Shown one piece after another: positions 8,508-16,464 of a stretch of 64,000 bases of DNA. Numbering within the stretch: the first letter of the stretch is position 1; every line of letters starts with the position of its first letter. The DNA lies in NCBI GenBank assembly GCA_035546855.1, contig DASZVY010000094.1, positions 88,968-152,967 of the forward strand. Reading direction: 5' to 3'. A model generated the notes under the pieces. It did no database searches, had not been told where the DNA came from, and saw only the letters and a program-made list of their open reading frames with translations. The stretch comes from Nitrobacter sp035546855. GTDB taxonomy: Bacteria > Pseudomonadota > Alphaproteobacteria > Rhizobiales > Xanthobacteraceae. The translations under genes and the position numbers were made by a program.

Positions 8508-9289
8508 CTGCATCTCGTTCTCTGCTCCGCTCGCTGGCGCCGCTATTGGCCTGTCTCGGCCTGCTCTGTCTTTGGCAGATCGCAGCACTGGCGCTTAACA
8601 CCGACAGCTTTCCGTCGGCGCTGGACGCGCTGCGCGCCATTCCGCCGATCCTGACCGATCATGATGCGCTGCTGAACATCCTCGACTCGCTTCGCCGGAT
8701 GGCAATCGGGCTCGGCCTCGCGGTTCTGGTCTCGATTCCGCTCGGCCTGATGATGGGCCGGAGCCGGGCGGTGGCCGCCTTCTTCAACCCACTGCTGATG
8801 GTGGTCTATCCGGTGCCGAAGGCGGCGCTGATGCCGGTCATCATGCTCTGGCTCGGCGTCGGCGACGTCTCCAAGACGTTGGTGATCTTTCTCGGCGTCA
8901 GCATTCCCATCATCTATCACAGCTTTCAGGGTGCTAAGGCGGTCGAGGAGAAAATGCTGTGGTCGGGCGCGGCGATGGGCATGTCGGCGGCGCAGCGGAT
9001 GTTTCGCATCGTGCTGCCCGCGGCGTTGCCGGAAATCCTCACGGGTTGCCGGACCGGCCTTGTGCTCGCGCTGATTACCATGGTGACCAGCGAGATGATC
9101 GCGCGGCAGAACGGCGCCGGAAACATCCTGTTCAACGCGCTCGACATGGCGCAGTACGACACCGTGTTTGCGATGATGATCGTGATCGGCGCGCTCGGCA
9201 TCATCCTTGACGCGGCTTTCGAGCAGCTTCGCAGCGCCTTGGTGCGATGGTCGGAGCCGCGCTTCGACATGCCCCTGAGCTTCTCGTGA
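8504..9289 (+). CDS. ABC transporter permease, NitT/TauT type (first of two)
   Basis: A 261-residue inner-membrane permease with about six hydrophobic segments. The cytoplasmic coupling loop of the binding-protein-dependent transport family is visible around GAAMGMSAAQRMFRIVLPAA. It is translationally coupled to the ATPase gene upstream (ATGA) and to the second permease downstream (TGATG). The two permeases probably form a heterodimeric channel. Confidence 0.9.
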   Translation: MTASRSLLRSLAPLLACLGLLCLWQIAALALNTDSFPSALDALRAIPPILTDHDALLNILDSLRRMAIGLGLAVLVSIPLGLMMGRSRAVAAFFNPLLMVVYPVPKAALMPVIMLWLGVGDVSKTLVIFLGVSIPIIYHSFQGAKAVEEKMLWSGAAMGMSAAQRMFRIVLPAALPEILTGCRTGLVLALITMVTSEMIARQNGAGNILFNALDMAQYDTVFAMMIVIGALGIILDAAFEQLRSALVRWSEPRFDMPLSFS

Positions 9290-10056
9290 TGAACGCGCGG
9301 CTGGTCTCGACCGATCTCGTGCTGGGCGTCGTGCCGATCGTGCTGGTGATCGCGGTGTGGCAGGGGCTGGTCTCGTTCGGCTATGCGCCGGTGACGCTGC
9401 TGCCGCCGCCTGGTCGGGTGTTCGCGCGGCTGGCGGAGCAGATCGTCACCGCGAGCTTTCTCGGGGAGATCGCCGTGACGCTGTTTCGGCTGTTCGCCGG
9501 ATTTGGCATCGCCGTGGTACTGGGCGTCGCTGTCGGGCTTGCCGCCGCCGTCAGCCCCGCCGTCAACGCAGTGGTGCGTCCCGTGGTGCGGGTGCTGGCG
9601 CCCGTCCCCAAGGTCGCCTTGTATCCCGCATTGCTGCTGCTGCTCGGCTTCGATCACGCATCGAAAATCACGTTGGTGGCCGCCGACGCCCTGTTTCCGA
9701 TCCTGCTTGCGACCTACTACGGCGCGTCGATGGTCGAGCAGAAACTCGTGTGGTCGGCGATGGCGGCAGGCACGCCGCGCCGCCAGATTTTGTTCAAGGT
9801 CGTTCTGCCCGCGGCGCTGCCCTCGATTCTCACCGGGTGCCGGATCGGGCTCGTGATCTCCTGCATCGTGGTGTTCCTGGCCGAGATGATTACCTCGACC
9901 GACGGTCTCGGCCATCTGCTGGTGGCGGCCGCGCGCACGTTCCAGACCGTCGACATGTTCGTGCCGCTGATCACGATCTCGCTGCTCGGGTTGATCCTCA
10001 ACGGCTTGCTGCACAGCCTGAGAACATATCTGTTGCGTGGGTTTCCGGAGGTGTGA
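9289..10056 (+). CDS. ABC transporter permease, NitT/TauT type (second of two)
   Basis: A 255-residue permease related to the preceding one, with several membrane segments and the coupling loop around MAAGTPRRQILFKVVLPAA. The ATG at 9289 overlaps the upstream stop by one base; an in-frame GTG-type extension to 9247 lies inside the previous gene and is less likely. The matching binding protein is probably the one at 11742-12731, separated by the oppositely oriented malonyl-CoA decarboxylase gene. Confidence 0.9.
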   Translation: MNARLVSTDLVLGVVPIVLVIAVWQGLVSFGYAPVTLLPPPGRVFARLAEQIVTASFLGEIAVTLFRLFAGFGIAVVLGVAVGLAAAVSPAVNAVVRPVVRVLAPVPKVALYPALLLLLGFDHASKITLVAADALFPILLATYYGASMVEQKLVWSAMAAGTPRRQILFKVVLPAALPSILTGCRIGLVISCIVVFLAEMITSTDGLGHLLVAAARTFQTVDMFVPLITISLLGLILNGLLHSLRTYLLRGFPEV

Positions 10057-10079
10057 AGCTTTCGCAAAAACCTATCCGC

Positions 10080-10198
10080 CGTCATTCCGGAAGCCGCGGC
10101 TATCCGGAATCCCGCAAAACGATGAGTCTTCGCCAGTAGATGAGTCTTCGCCAATACAGGATTCCTGGCTCGATGCTGCGCGACGCCCCGGAATGACG
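10080..10198. repeat. Palindromic intergenic repeat (gtcattccgg...ccggaatgac)
   Basis: The ends are inverted: CGTCATTCCGG on the left and CCGGAATGACG on the right. Inside, the 15-mer GATGAGTCTTCGCCA occurs twice with an 18-nt period (10121 and 10139). It lies between convergent permease and malonyl-CoA decarboxylase genes. A similar element is at 19331-19440. Confidence 0.7.
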
Positions 10199-10218
10199 CC
10201 CCGGAGTTTTCATATCGC

Positions 10219-11571
10219 CTACGACAGCCTCAAATCCAGCAGCCGTCGCCCCTCGGCCTTCATCAGCTTCTTCACGGCGTTCGATGTGGCTACTTCGTCG
10301 TCGTTGGCATAGGCCTCGTGGTTCTTCTCGATGTCGTCGAGATGATAGAGGTAGTTGACCATGATGCCGGCGGACTCGCTCAAACCCTTCTCCGAGGTGT
10401 CGCCGAGCCAGTTGATTCGCTCCAGCCGTGCGCCGTTGCCGAGATGGAAACGCGCGACCGAGTCTACCGGCTTGCCGCGCGGGTTCTTCGCCTTGAGGAA
10501 ATAATATGCCGCCAGCGGCTCAAGGATCGCGCGCAGTTTCGCCGACAGTTCGGCGTCGTCGATCCAGCCGGGCTGATCGAGATGGGCGAGCAGCGCGCGA
10601 TCTTCGTCCGAGATGGGAACGTCGTCCGCGCGCTTGACCCAAGCCAGGAAGCCCGGCACCGGCGACAGCGTCACGAAGGTGTCGAGTTTCGGCAGTTCGC
10701 GGCGCAGTTCTTCGACCACCTGCTTGATCAGGAAATTGCCGAAGGAAATGCCCCCGAGCCCGCGCTGGCAGTTCGAGATCGAATAGAACACGGCGATACG
10801 GGCCCGTTCGACCGGCACCGGTTGGCGATCTTCCGCGAGCAGCGGCGCGATCGCGTTCGGAATCGTTTCGGTCAGGGCCACCTCGACGAAAATCAGCGGT
10901 TCGTCGTTCAAGGCTGGATGAAAAAAGGCGTAGCAACGGCGGTCGACGGGATCGATACGCCGGCGCAGGTCGTCCCAGTCGTGGATGCGATGGACCGCCT
11001 CGTAACGGATGACTTTTTCCAGCACGATGGCCGGCGTGGACCAGTCGATCTTGCGCAGCACGAGGAATCCCCGGTTGAACCATGACGACAGCAGATGCTC
11101 GAGATCGCGGTCGACCACGCCGAGATCCTTGCGTTGCTTGCGCAGGTCGAGCAGGTGCTCGCGCATGGTGACGAGTTCGCTGGTGGCGCCCGGCGCGCGA
11201 TTCAGGCGGCGAAACAGCTCCTGACGGAGCGGTTCGGAGGCGAAATGCAGGTCGCCGCCCGCGCCCCCGACGCCGGCTCTCCAGATTTCGATCGCCCGGT
11301 CGACCTTTTCGCGGTCCGGCCCGAATTTCCGGGCCAGCATCTCGAAGAAGGACACCCGGCCGGCGTCGTCGAGGCCGCGGTAGGCGTCGAGCACGTCGCG
11401 CGCGAGCGCGGTGCCGGAGGCTTCGCCCCGGCCGGACAGCAGTCCCTCGCAAAGCGCCGTTATGCTGTCGGCATCGCGTTTTTCGCCGTTCGACCACGAC
11501 GTGCGGCGCAGCAGGGTGCGGCCGCGCTCGGAAATCGAGGCGAGAAGATCAGAAAAGAAGTCATTGCTCAT
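10219..11571 (-). CDS. matA: Malonyl-CoA decarboxylase
   Basis: A 450-residue enzyme converting malonyl-CoA to acetyl-CoA and CO2. The N-terminal helical oligomerisation part (to about residue 170) is followed by the acetyltransferase-like catalytic part with FYSISNCQRGLGGISFGNFL, the ARFHLGNGA histidine motif and the NYLYHLDDI tyrosine, all family hallmarks. It is transcribed against the flanking ABC transporter genes. Malonyl-CoA could come from malonate use or from the lower part of an aromatic or dicarboxylate pathway; which one is not shown by the sequence. Confidence 0.93.
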   Translation of the reverse strand: MSNDFFSDLLASISERGRTLLRRTSWSNGEKRDADSITALCEGLLSGRGEASGTALARDVLDAYRGLDDAGRVSFFEMLARKFGPDREKVDRAIEIWRAGVGGAGGDLHFASEPLRQELFRRLNRAPGATSELVTMREHLLDLRKQRKDLGVVDRDLEHLLSSWFNRGFLVLRKIDWSTPAIVLEKVIRYEAVHRIHDWDDLRRRIDPVDRRCYAFFHPALNDEPLIFVEVALTETIPNAIAPLLAEDRQPVPVERARIAVFYSISNCQRGLGGISFGNFLIKQVVEELRRELPKLDTFVTLSPVPGFLAWVKRADDVPISDEDRALLAHLDQPGWIDDAELSAKLRAILEPLAAYYFLKAKNPRGKPVDSVARFHLGNGARLERINWLGDTSEKGLSESAGIMVNYLYHLDDIEKNHEAYANDDEVATSNAVKKLMKAEGRRLLDLRLS

Positions 11572-11741
11572 GTTGCAGCGACGTTCACTGAATCGCCCTC
11601 TCGTTGGGTGCGGATCGGACAGCCGCGACTATATCCCAATCACAAAGCATATTGCGTGCAAATTTGAGGCATGAAAGGATCATGACAATAGAGCTTTCTG
11701 CGGATCAGCTCTTCGAAAATTCGAATATGGGGGACCCGAGA

Positions 11742-12731
11742 ATGAAGCCGATCGCATTGAAGTTGATGTCTGCCATGGGCCTGGCCGTCTGTGCGTTGGT
11801 GATTGCCGTGCCGGCATTCGCGCAGCAGACCATTCGTGTCGGCTGGACCATTCCGGCCGAGGAGTCCAAATACTGGATGATGAAGCGTCCGTCCGAATTC
11901 CCGGACATCGGCAAGGACTACAAGATCCAGTGGGTGCAATTCCAGGGGACGGCACCGATGACGCAGGCGCTTGCGGCGGGTGCGCTCGATTGCGCCACGC
12001 AGTCGGTGCTGTCGCTGGCGCAGGGTGTCGAGAGCGGCGGTCTCAAGGCCTACATCGTCGCCCAGCACGTATACGAAAAGCCCGGCGGGTTCTCGGTCTA
12101 CTGGGCGGTGAAGGCAGATTCGCCGATCAAGACCATCGCCGACCTCAAGGGCAAGACGATGGCGATCAATGTGCTGGGCTCCGGCATCTACGGTCCGATG
12201 GCGCTCCTGTTGAAGCAGCATGGCGTCGACCCCGAGAAGGATATCAAGCTGGTGGAAGTCGGCTTTGCGCTGTCGGAGGATGCGATCCGGTCGGGCCGGG
12301 TCGACGCTGCGCCGATGAACCAGCCATTCGCGGCGCGCTCGGAAGCCAAGGGCGGCTTGCGCAAGCTGTTCTCCCTTTCGGAGCAGCAGAAGAACATCGT
12401 CCACATCGTGGACGCGTGCCGCAAGGATTTCGTCGACAAGAATCCTGATCTCGCGAAGCACTACGTGCGCGACCTGACGCTCGGCATGAAGAAGGCGCTG
12501 GCGAACCGCAAGGAGACCCTTGAAGTGGTACACGAGGTGATGAAAGCGCCGATCCCGGTTCTCGACACCTATCTGCTCAAGGATAACGACTTCGGTCGCG
12601 ATCCCGGTGCCGCGCCCAACTTCCCCGCGATCCAGGCCATGCTCGACACTTACGCGGCGACCGGCATGTTGCCCAGGAAGCTCGACGTCTCCACGCTCAA
12701 GCATCCGACCATCGTCGCGCCGCTGCAGTAG
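11742..12731 (+). CDS. ABC transporter substrate-binding protein, NitT/TauT type
   Basis: A 329-residue periplasmic binding protein with a Sec signal peptide ending near AVPAFAQQ, followed by a mature domain opening TIRVGWTIPAEESKYWM. The NitT/TauT layout is seen in FQGTAPMTQALAAGALDCAT and the SPIKTIADLKGKTMAIN block. I start at MKPIALKL (11742); an in-frame ATG at 11682 would add 20 residues ahead of the signal peptide. It probably serves the ATPase and permeases at 7662-10056. The ligand is unknown. Confidence 0.88.
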   Translation: MKPIALKLMSAMGLAVCALVIAVPAFAQQTIRVGWTIPAEESKYWMMKRPSEFPDIGKDYKIQWVQFQGTAPMTQALAAGALDCATQSVLSLAQGVESGGLKAYIVAQHVYEKPGGFSVYWAVKADSPIKTIADLKGKTMAINVLGSGIYGPMALLLKQHGVDPEKDIKLVEVGFALSEDAIRSGRVDAAPMNQPFAARSEAKGGLRKLFSLSEQQKNIVHIVDACRKDFVDKNPDLAKHYVRDLTLGMKKALANRKETLEVVHEVMKAPIPVLDTYLLKDNDFGRDPGAAPNFPAIQAMLDTYAATGMLPRKLDVSTLKHPTIVAPLQ

Positions 12732-12770
12732 ATATTCGAAATAATCGTCGTGGCGGAAGCAGCTTCGACT

Positions 12771-12824
12771 CGTCATGGCCGGGCTGAAGCGCGAAGCGCG
12801 TCCTCGCGCGGATATCCCGGCCAT
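12771..12824. repeat. Short palindromic intergenic repeat (REP-like)
   Basis: CGTCATGGCCGGGC at the left pairs with CCCGGCCAT at the right; the middle is GCGCGAAGCGCG-like. It lies between convergent genes and is a degenerate member of the family described at 17576-17664. Confidence 0.55.
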
Positions 12825-12869
12825 TTGCGTTTTGTGCGGTAAACTCTTCAAGAGCGAGATCGGTTGACG

Positions 12870-13823
12870 TTAACCTGTCCGTGGCCGGCTGTTGATCAGC
12901 AGCTCGAGCGCCGACTTGATGGTCTGGCGCTCGTCGTCGGTAAATTGATTCAGAAGTTCCGCTTCGTGCCGGCTCGCGGCCTGCCGGACCGGTCCGACCC
13001 GCCGCCGTCCTTTCGCCGTCACATGAACCGTGACGCGCCGCCGGTCTTCAGCGGCGGTTCGTCGCTTGACGAGGCCGTCGTGCTCCATCCGGTCCAGAAC
13101 CTTGGTCAGCCGCGGCTGCTTCATCAGCGCCATGGCTGCGAGTTCGCCGACCGACAGGCCCTCGACATCGGTGAGGCAGGCCAGCACGCGCCATTCGGGC
13201 ACCGACATGTCCCAGCGTTTCAGCGCTGCATGAAATTCGCTGGAGACGATATCGCTCGCGCGGGCGAGCAGATAAGCAAGGTAGCTGCGCGCAAAGCTGT
13301 CACTCGACAGCGGCTTGGCGCGGTGGAGTGCGTCGATCCGGCGCAACCTTCCCGAGTGAAACAACAGAGGTTCGTGATTGCGCTCGACCATGCGCATCAC
13401 TTCGCCGACCAGGACGGTATGGTCACCGCCGGGATAACGCGCCCACGCACGGCATTCGAAGATCGGCGCTAATCCTTCGATCAGCGGCGCGCCGGTCTGG
13501 CCGGGGGCATGCGCGAGCCCCGCGAATTTGTCGATGCCGCGTTGGCTGAAGCGCAGCGCGAGGTCGCGGTGATCGGCGCCGAGGAAATGCACCGCAAAGG
13601 CATCCGCTGTGAGAAATGCATCGTGACTCGGCGACGATTTCGCAACGCTCCACAGCACCAGCGGCGGATCGAGCGAGACCGATGAGAACGAGTTCGCGGT
13701 CATCCCGATGGCGCGGCCGTCGTGCGTCGCGGTCACCACCGCGACGCCCGTAGGAAACTGACCGAGCGCCCTGCGGAACGCCAGCGGATCGAGCGCGGTT
13801 GTCGTGACGTCGTTGTCTGTCAT
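12870..13823 (-). CDS. Flavin reductase domain fused to a MarR regulator
   Basis: A 317-residue two-domain protein. Residues 1 to about 165 are a flavin reductase-like FMN-binding domain (FRRALGQFPTGVAVVTA, then GMTANSFSSVSLDPPLVLW). Residues from about 175 are a MarR winged helix (VPEWRVLACLTDVEGLSVGE, then MKQPRLTKVLDRMEHDGLVK and RRTAAEDRRRVTVHVTAKG). The reductase half could supply reduced flavin to an oxygenase, and the MarR half could sense a CoA thioester, aromatic acid or flavin state. The gene is divergent from the NicX-like gene, with an AT-rich operator-like site between them. Confidence 0.85.
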   Translation of the reverse strand: MTDNDVTTTALDPLAFRRALGQFPTGVAVVTATHDGRAIGMTANSFSSVSLDPPLVLWSVAKSSPSHDAFLTADAFAVHFLGADHRDLALRFSQRGIDKFAGLAHAPGQTGAPLIEGLAPIFECRAWARYPGGDHTVLVGEVMRMVERNHEPLLFHSGRLRRIDALHRAKPLSSDSFARSYLAYLLARASDIVSSEFHAALKRWDMSVPEWRVLACLTDVEGLSVGELAAMALMKQPRLTKVLDRMEHDGLVKRRTAAEDRRRVTVHVTAKGRRRVGPVRQAASRHEAELLNQFTDDERQTIKSALELLINSRPRTG

Positions 13824-13883
13824 CGTTTCCCGCCATCATCCCGGAACAGGATCGGCGCGGCTATCCTGCGCAGCCGCCACTCC

Positions 13884-13895
13884 TTTAATTATAAA
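13884..13895. promoter_or_regulatory. Putative regulon operator, site 2
   Basis: TTTAATTATAAA fits TTTA-N4-TAAA and sits in an AT-rich stretch in the 135-bp divergent gap between the flavin reductase-MarR gene and the NicX-like gene. The match is to the pattern only; the centre differs from the GGCT/GGTC sites. Confidence 0.35.
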
Positions 13896-13958
13896 AATAT
13901 TCCTTTTCATGTAACATGGCCTTGCCTATCATCCAATGGTAACCGCAGGGAGAGACCT

Positions 13959-15005
13959 ATGCTGGCGGATCGCATCGAGGCGAAATGGATCGACGCGTTC
14001 TGCGAGATCTTCGAGCGTTGCGCGGTCAAGCCGGGCGACACCGCGGCGATCCTGTCCGAGACGCAGTCGCGCGCGCTGAACGTCCACATCGCCGAGCTCG
14101 CGCTGCTGCGCATGGGCGCAAAACCGTTCCACATCGTGGTGCCGACCCCGCGCAACAGGCAGGTGGTGCCGGTCCGCTCGACCGGCGCCAGCGAGGCGAT
14201 CCAGCGGCTCGGCCCGGTGGTGAGCGCCTTGCAGCAGGCAGGATTCGTGGTGGACTGCACCATCGAAGGGTTGATGCATGCGCCGGAGACGCCGGACATC
14301 CTGAAGGCCGGCGCGCGCATTCTGGTGATCTCCAACGAGCATCCGGAAGCGCTCGAGCGCATGGTGCCGGACAGCGCGCTCGAGAAGCGCGTGCGCGCCG
14401 CCGCAAAGATGTTGCGCGGCACGAAGCGCATGAAGGTGACCTCCAAGGCGGGCACCGATCTGGACGTCAACATGGAGGGCGCGCCGACGGTCGGCGTCTG
14501 GGGCTGGACCGACAAGCCCGGCACGCTGGCGCATTGGCCCGGCGGCATCGTGGTCAGCTTTCCCAGAAGCGGCGGCGTCAACGGCCGGCTGGTGATGGCG
14601 GCGGGCGACATCAACCTCACCTTCAAGCGCTACCTGACCTCGGCCGTCGATATGACGATCAAGGACGATTACGTCGTCGAGCTGACCGGCGAGGGCGCCG
14701 ACGCCGAGATGATGAAGCGTTATCTCGCGGCGTGGGGCGACCGCGAGGCCTATGCGGTCTCGCATGTCGGCTGGGGCATGAACCCGAACGCGCGCTACGA
14801 GGCGCTGACCATGTACGACCAGCGCGACACCAACGGCACCGAGATCCGCGCGGTCGCCGGCAACTTCCTGTTCTCGACCGGGGCCAACGAGTTCGCCGGC
14901 CGCTACACCGCGGGCCACTTCGACCTGCCGATGTTCGGCACCACCATCGCGCTCGACGGCAATATCGTGATCCGCGACGGCGCACTGCAGGACGTGTTCG
15001 GCTGA
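13959..15005 (+). CDS. NicX/M29 aminopeptidase-like protein
   Basis: A 348-residue protein that resembles the 2,5-dihydroxypyridine 5,6-dioxygenase NicX, a family that looks like M29 leucyl aminopeptidases. Supporting blocks are the VTSKAGTDL, SHVGWGMNPNARYEA and GNFLFSTGANEF segments. NicX uses Fe(II) to open a dihydroxypyridine ring, but members are often annotated as aminopeptidases, so the reaction here is uncertain. A GGGAG ribosome site precedes the ATG. The position at the edge of an aminobenzoate-type island hints at ring or C-N bond cleavage of an island intermediate, which is inference. Confidence 0.7.
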   Translation: MLADRIEAKWIDAFCEIFERCAVKPGDTAAILSETQSRALNVHIAELALLRMGAKPFHIVVPTPRNRQVVPVRSTGASEAIQRLGPVVSALQQAGFVVDCTIEGLMHAPETPDILKAGARILVISNEHPEALERMVPDSALEKRVRAAAKMLRGTKRMKVTSKAGTDLDVNMEGAPTVGVWGWTDKPGTLAHWPGGIVVSFPRSGGVNGRLVMAAGDINLTFKRYLTSAVDMTIKDDYVVELTGEGADAEMMKRYLAAWGDREAYAVSHVGWGMNPNARYEALTMYDQRDTNGTEIRAVAGNFLFSTGANEFAGRYTAGHFDLPMFGTTIALDGNIVIRDGALQDVFG

Positions 15006-15089
15006 CGCTCCGCGACGACCTCGAACGATTCCAGTCTGAAACGGTTGAGACGCCACATCCCGCGCGTTACCTGATACCGCGTGCAGCCG

Positions 15090-15476
15090 ATGGGTATGGC
15101 AATGAAGTTCTTCACGAAACTCGAGCCCGGAATCTACGCGGGCACCGATGCGACGCTGGCGAGCGAGGACGACGGCACTCTGTGGACCCGGGAATACGAC
15201 GCGATCCTCGGCGAGGAGCAGCCGTTCGCGGTGATCGTCAACGCGGCGCAACGGCCGCAGCCACCAGCCGGCAAGCCGATGGCGCTATGGATGAAATCGC
15301 GCAAGGCGCAGCTCGGCGCCTGGGTCTGCGCCACCGTCTACATCGTCGAAGACGCGGCGCTGCGTGCCGACGTCCTGCGCTCGGCCGACAAGCGGCAGAA
15401 GGCGACGCCTTATCCGATGCATTTCGTGGCGACCGAGGCCGAGGCGCTCGCCGCGGCCCGCGCGGCGCTGGCGTGA
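15090..15476 (+). CDS. Conserved hypothetical protein downstream of the NicX-like gene
   Basis: About 128 residues with an alternating strand-helix pattern (FAVIVNAAQ, then ALWMKSRKAQLGAWVCATVY, then helical EAEALAAARAALA) that could be a STAS/SpoIIAA-like fold. That fold guess is weak. Three in-frame ATGs (15090, 15096, 15102) and a GTG at 15081 are possible starts and no clear ribosome site separates them. It follows the NicX-like gene by about 85 nt and ends 1 nt before the convergent 3-hydroxyacyl-CoA dehydrogenase stop. Function unknown. Confidence 0.65.
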   Translation: MGMAMKFFTKLEPGIYAGTDATLASEDDGTLWTREYDAILGEEQPFAVIVNAAQRPQPPAGKPMALWMKSRKAQLGAWVCATVYIVEDAALRADVLRSADKRQKATPYPMHFVATEAEALAAARAALA

Positions 15477-15477
15477 T

Positions 15478-16464
15478 TTAGTCGCGCGCCGTTGGCCGCG
15501 CGAGATCAAAATGCCTCAGCAGCTCGACGAAGGCCTTCAGCCGCGCCTCGCGATAGGCGTCGACGTCCATGCCGGCGTAATCGAGAAAACCCCGTCGCGT
15601 CGACAGGCCGATCCTGCCTTCGGCCATGTTGCGGCCGATGATTTCGGGCGCGGCGTAGCGGTCGCTGTTCAGCGCGCCGGTCAGATAGCGGCTCGCATAA
15701 TGCAAAATGTCGCCACCGCCCCAGTCGATGAATTCGAGCAGGCCGAGCACGGCGAAGCGGAAGCCGAAGCCGTATTTGATCGCCTTGTCGATTTCATCAG
15801 GTGAAGCCACGCCTTCCTCGACCATGCGCGCGGCCTCGTTCATGGCGAGCGCCTGGATGCGCGGCACGATGTAGCCGGGGGTGGCGGCGCAGACCACCGG
15901 CACCTTGCCGATGGACTCGAGCACGGACTTCAGCCGTGCGGTGATGGCGGGGTCGGTGGCCTTGCCGGGCGACAGCTCGACCAGCGGCACGAGATAGGCG
16001 GGGTTGAGCCAGTGCGCGTTGAGGAAGCGTTCGGGACGCCCGACCGCGCCGGAGAGATCGTCCACCAGAATCGTTGACGTGGTCGAGGCGATGACCGGCT
16101 CCGGTCCGGCGAGGTGAGACGCGCGCGCCAGCACGTCGCGCTTGAGGTCGACCACCTCGGGCACGCCCTCGAAGATGATCACGGCGTCGCGCAAGGCTTC
16201 GGCGGCATCGGCCGCCGCCACCACGCGCACCCGCGCCAGCACGGGCGCAACGTCGTCGGCAGTCAGGAGACCAACCCGCGCCAGCATTTTGAGCGTGGTC
16301 TCGATGTCGCTGCGCGCATCGGTCGCGAGTTTGGCGAAAGCGCCGGCCCCGCGCGGCTTGAAGTCGATCAGCGCGACGTCGTGACCGGCATACGCGAACG
16401 CGATCGCGATGCCGCGGCCCATGCGGCCGGCGCCGAGCGTGGCGATTTTCCCGCGCGCGGTCAT
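15478..16464 (-). CDS. 3-hydroxyacyl-CoA dehydrogenase family protein
   Basis: A 328-residue NAD-dependent dehydrogenase of the 3-hydroxyacyl-CoA dehydrogenase family. The Rossmann motif is ATLGAGRMGRGIA at the N-terminus, and the C-terminal helical domain carries the NAHWLNPAYLVPLVE and TPGYIVPRIQALAMNEA blocks. It would oxidise a 3-hydroxyacyl-CoA in a beta-oxidation-like lower pathway. It is coupled to the octopine-dehydrogenase-like gene by an ATGA overlap, so the two are made together. Confidence 0.9.
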   Translation of the reverse strand: MTARGKIATLGAGRMGRGIAIAFAYAGHDVALIDFKPRGAGAFAKLATDARSDIETTLKMLARVGLLTADDVAPVLARVRVVAAADAAEALRDAVIIFEGVPEVVDLKRDVLARASHLAGPEPVIASTTSTILVDDLSGAVGRPERFLNAHWLNPAYLVPLVELSPGKATDPAITARLKSVLESIGKVPVVCAATPGYIVPRIQALAMNEAARMVEEGVASPDEIDKAIKYGFGFRFAVLGLLEFIDWGGGDILHYASRYLTGALNSDRYAAPEIIGRNMAEGRIGLSTRRGFLDYAGMDVDAYREARLKAFVELLRHFDLARPTARD

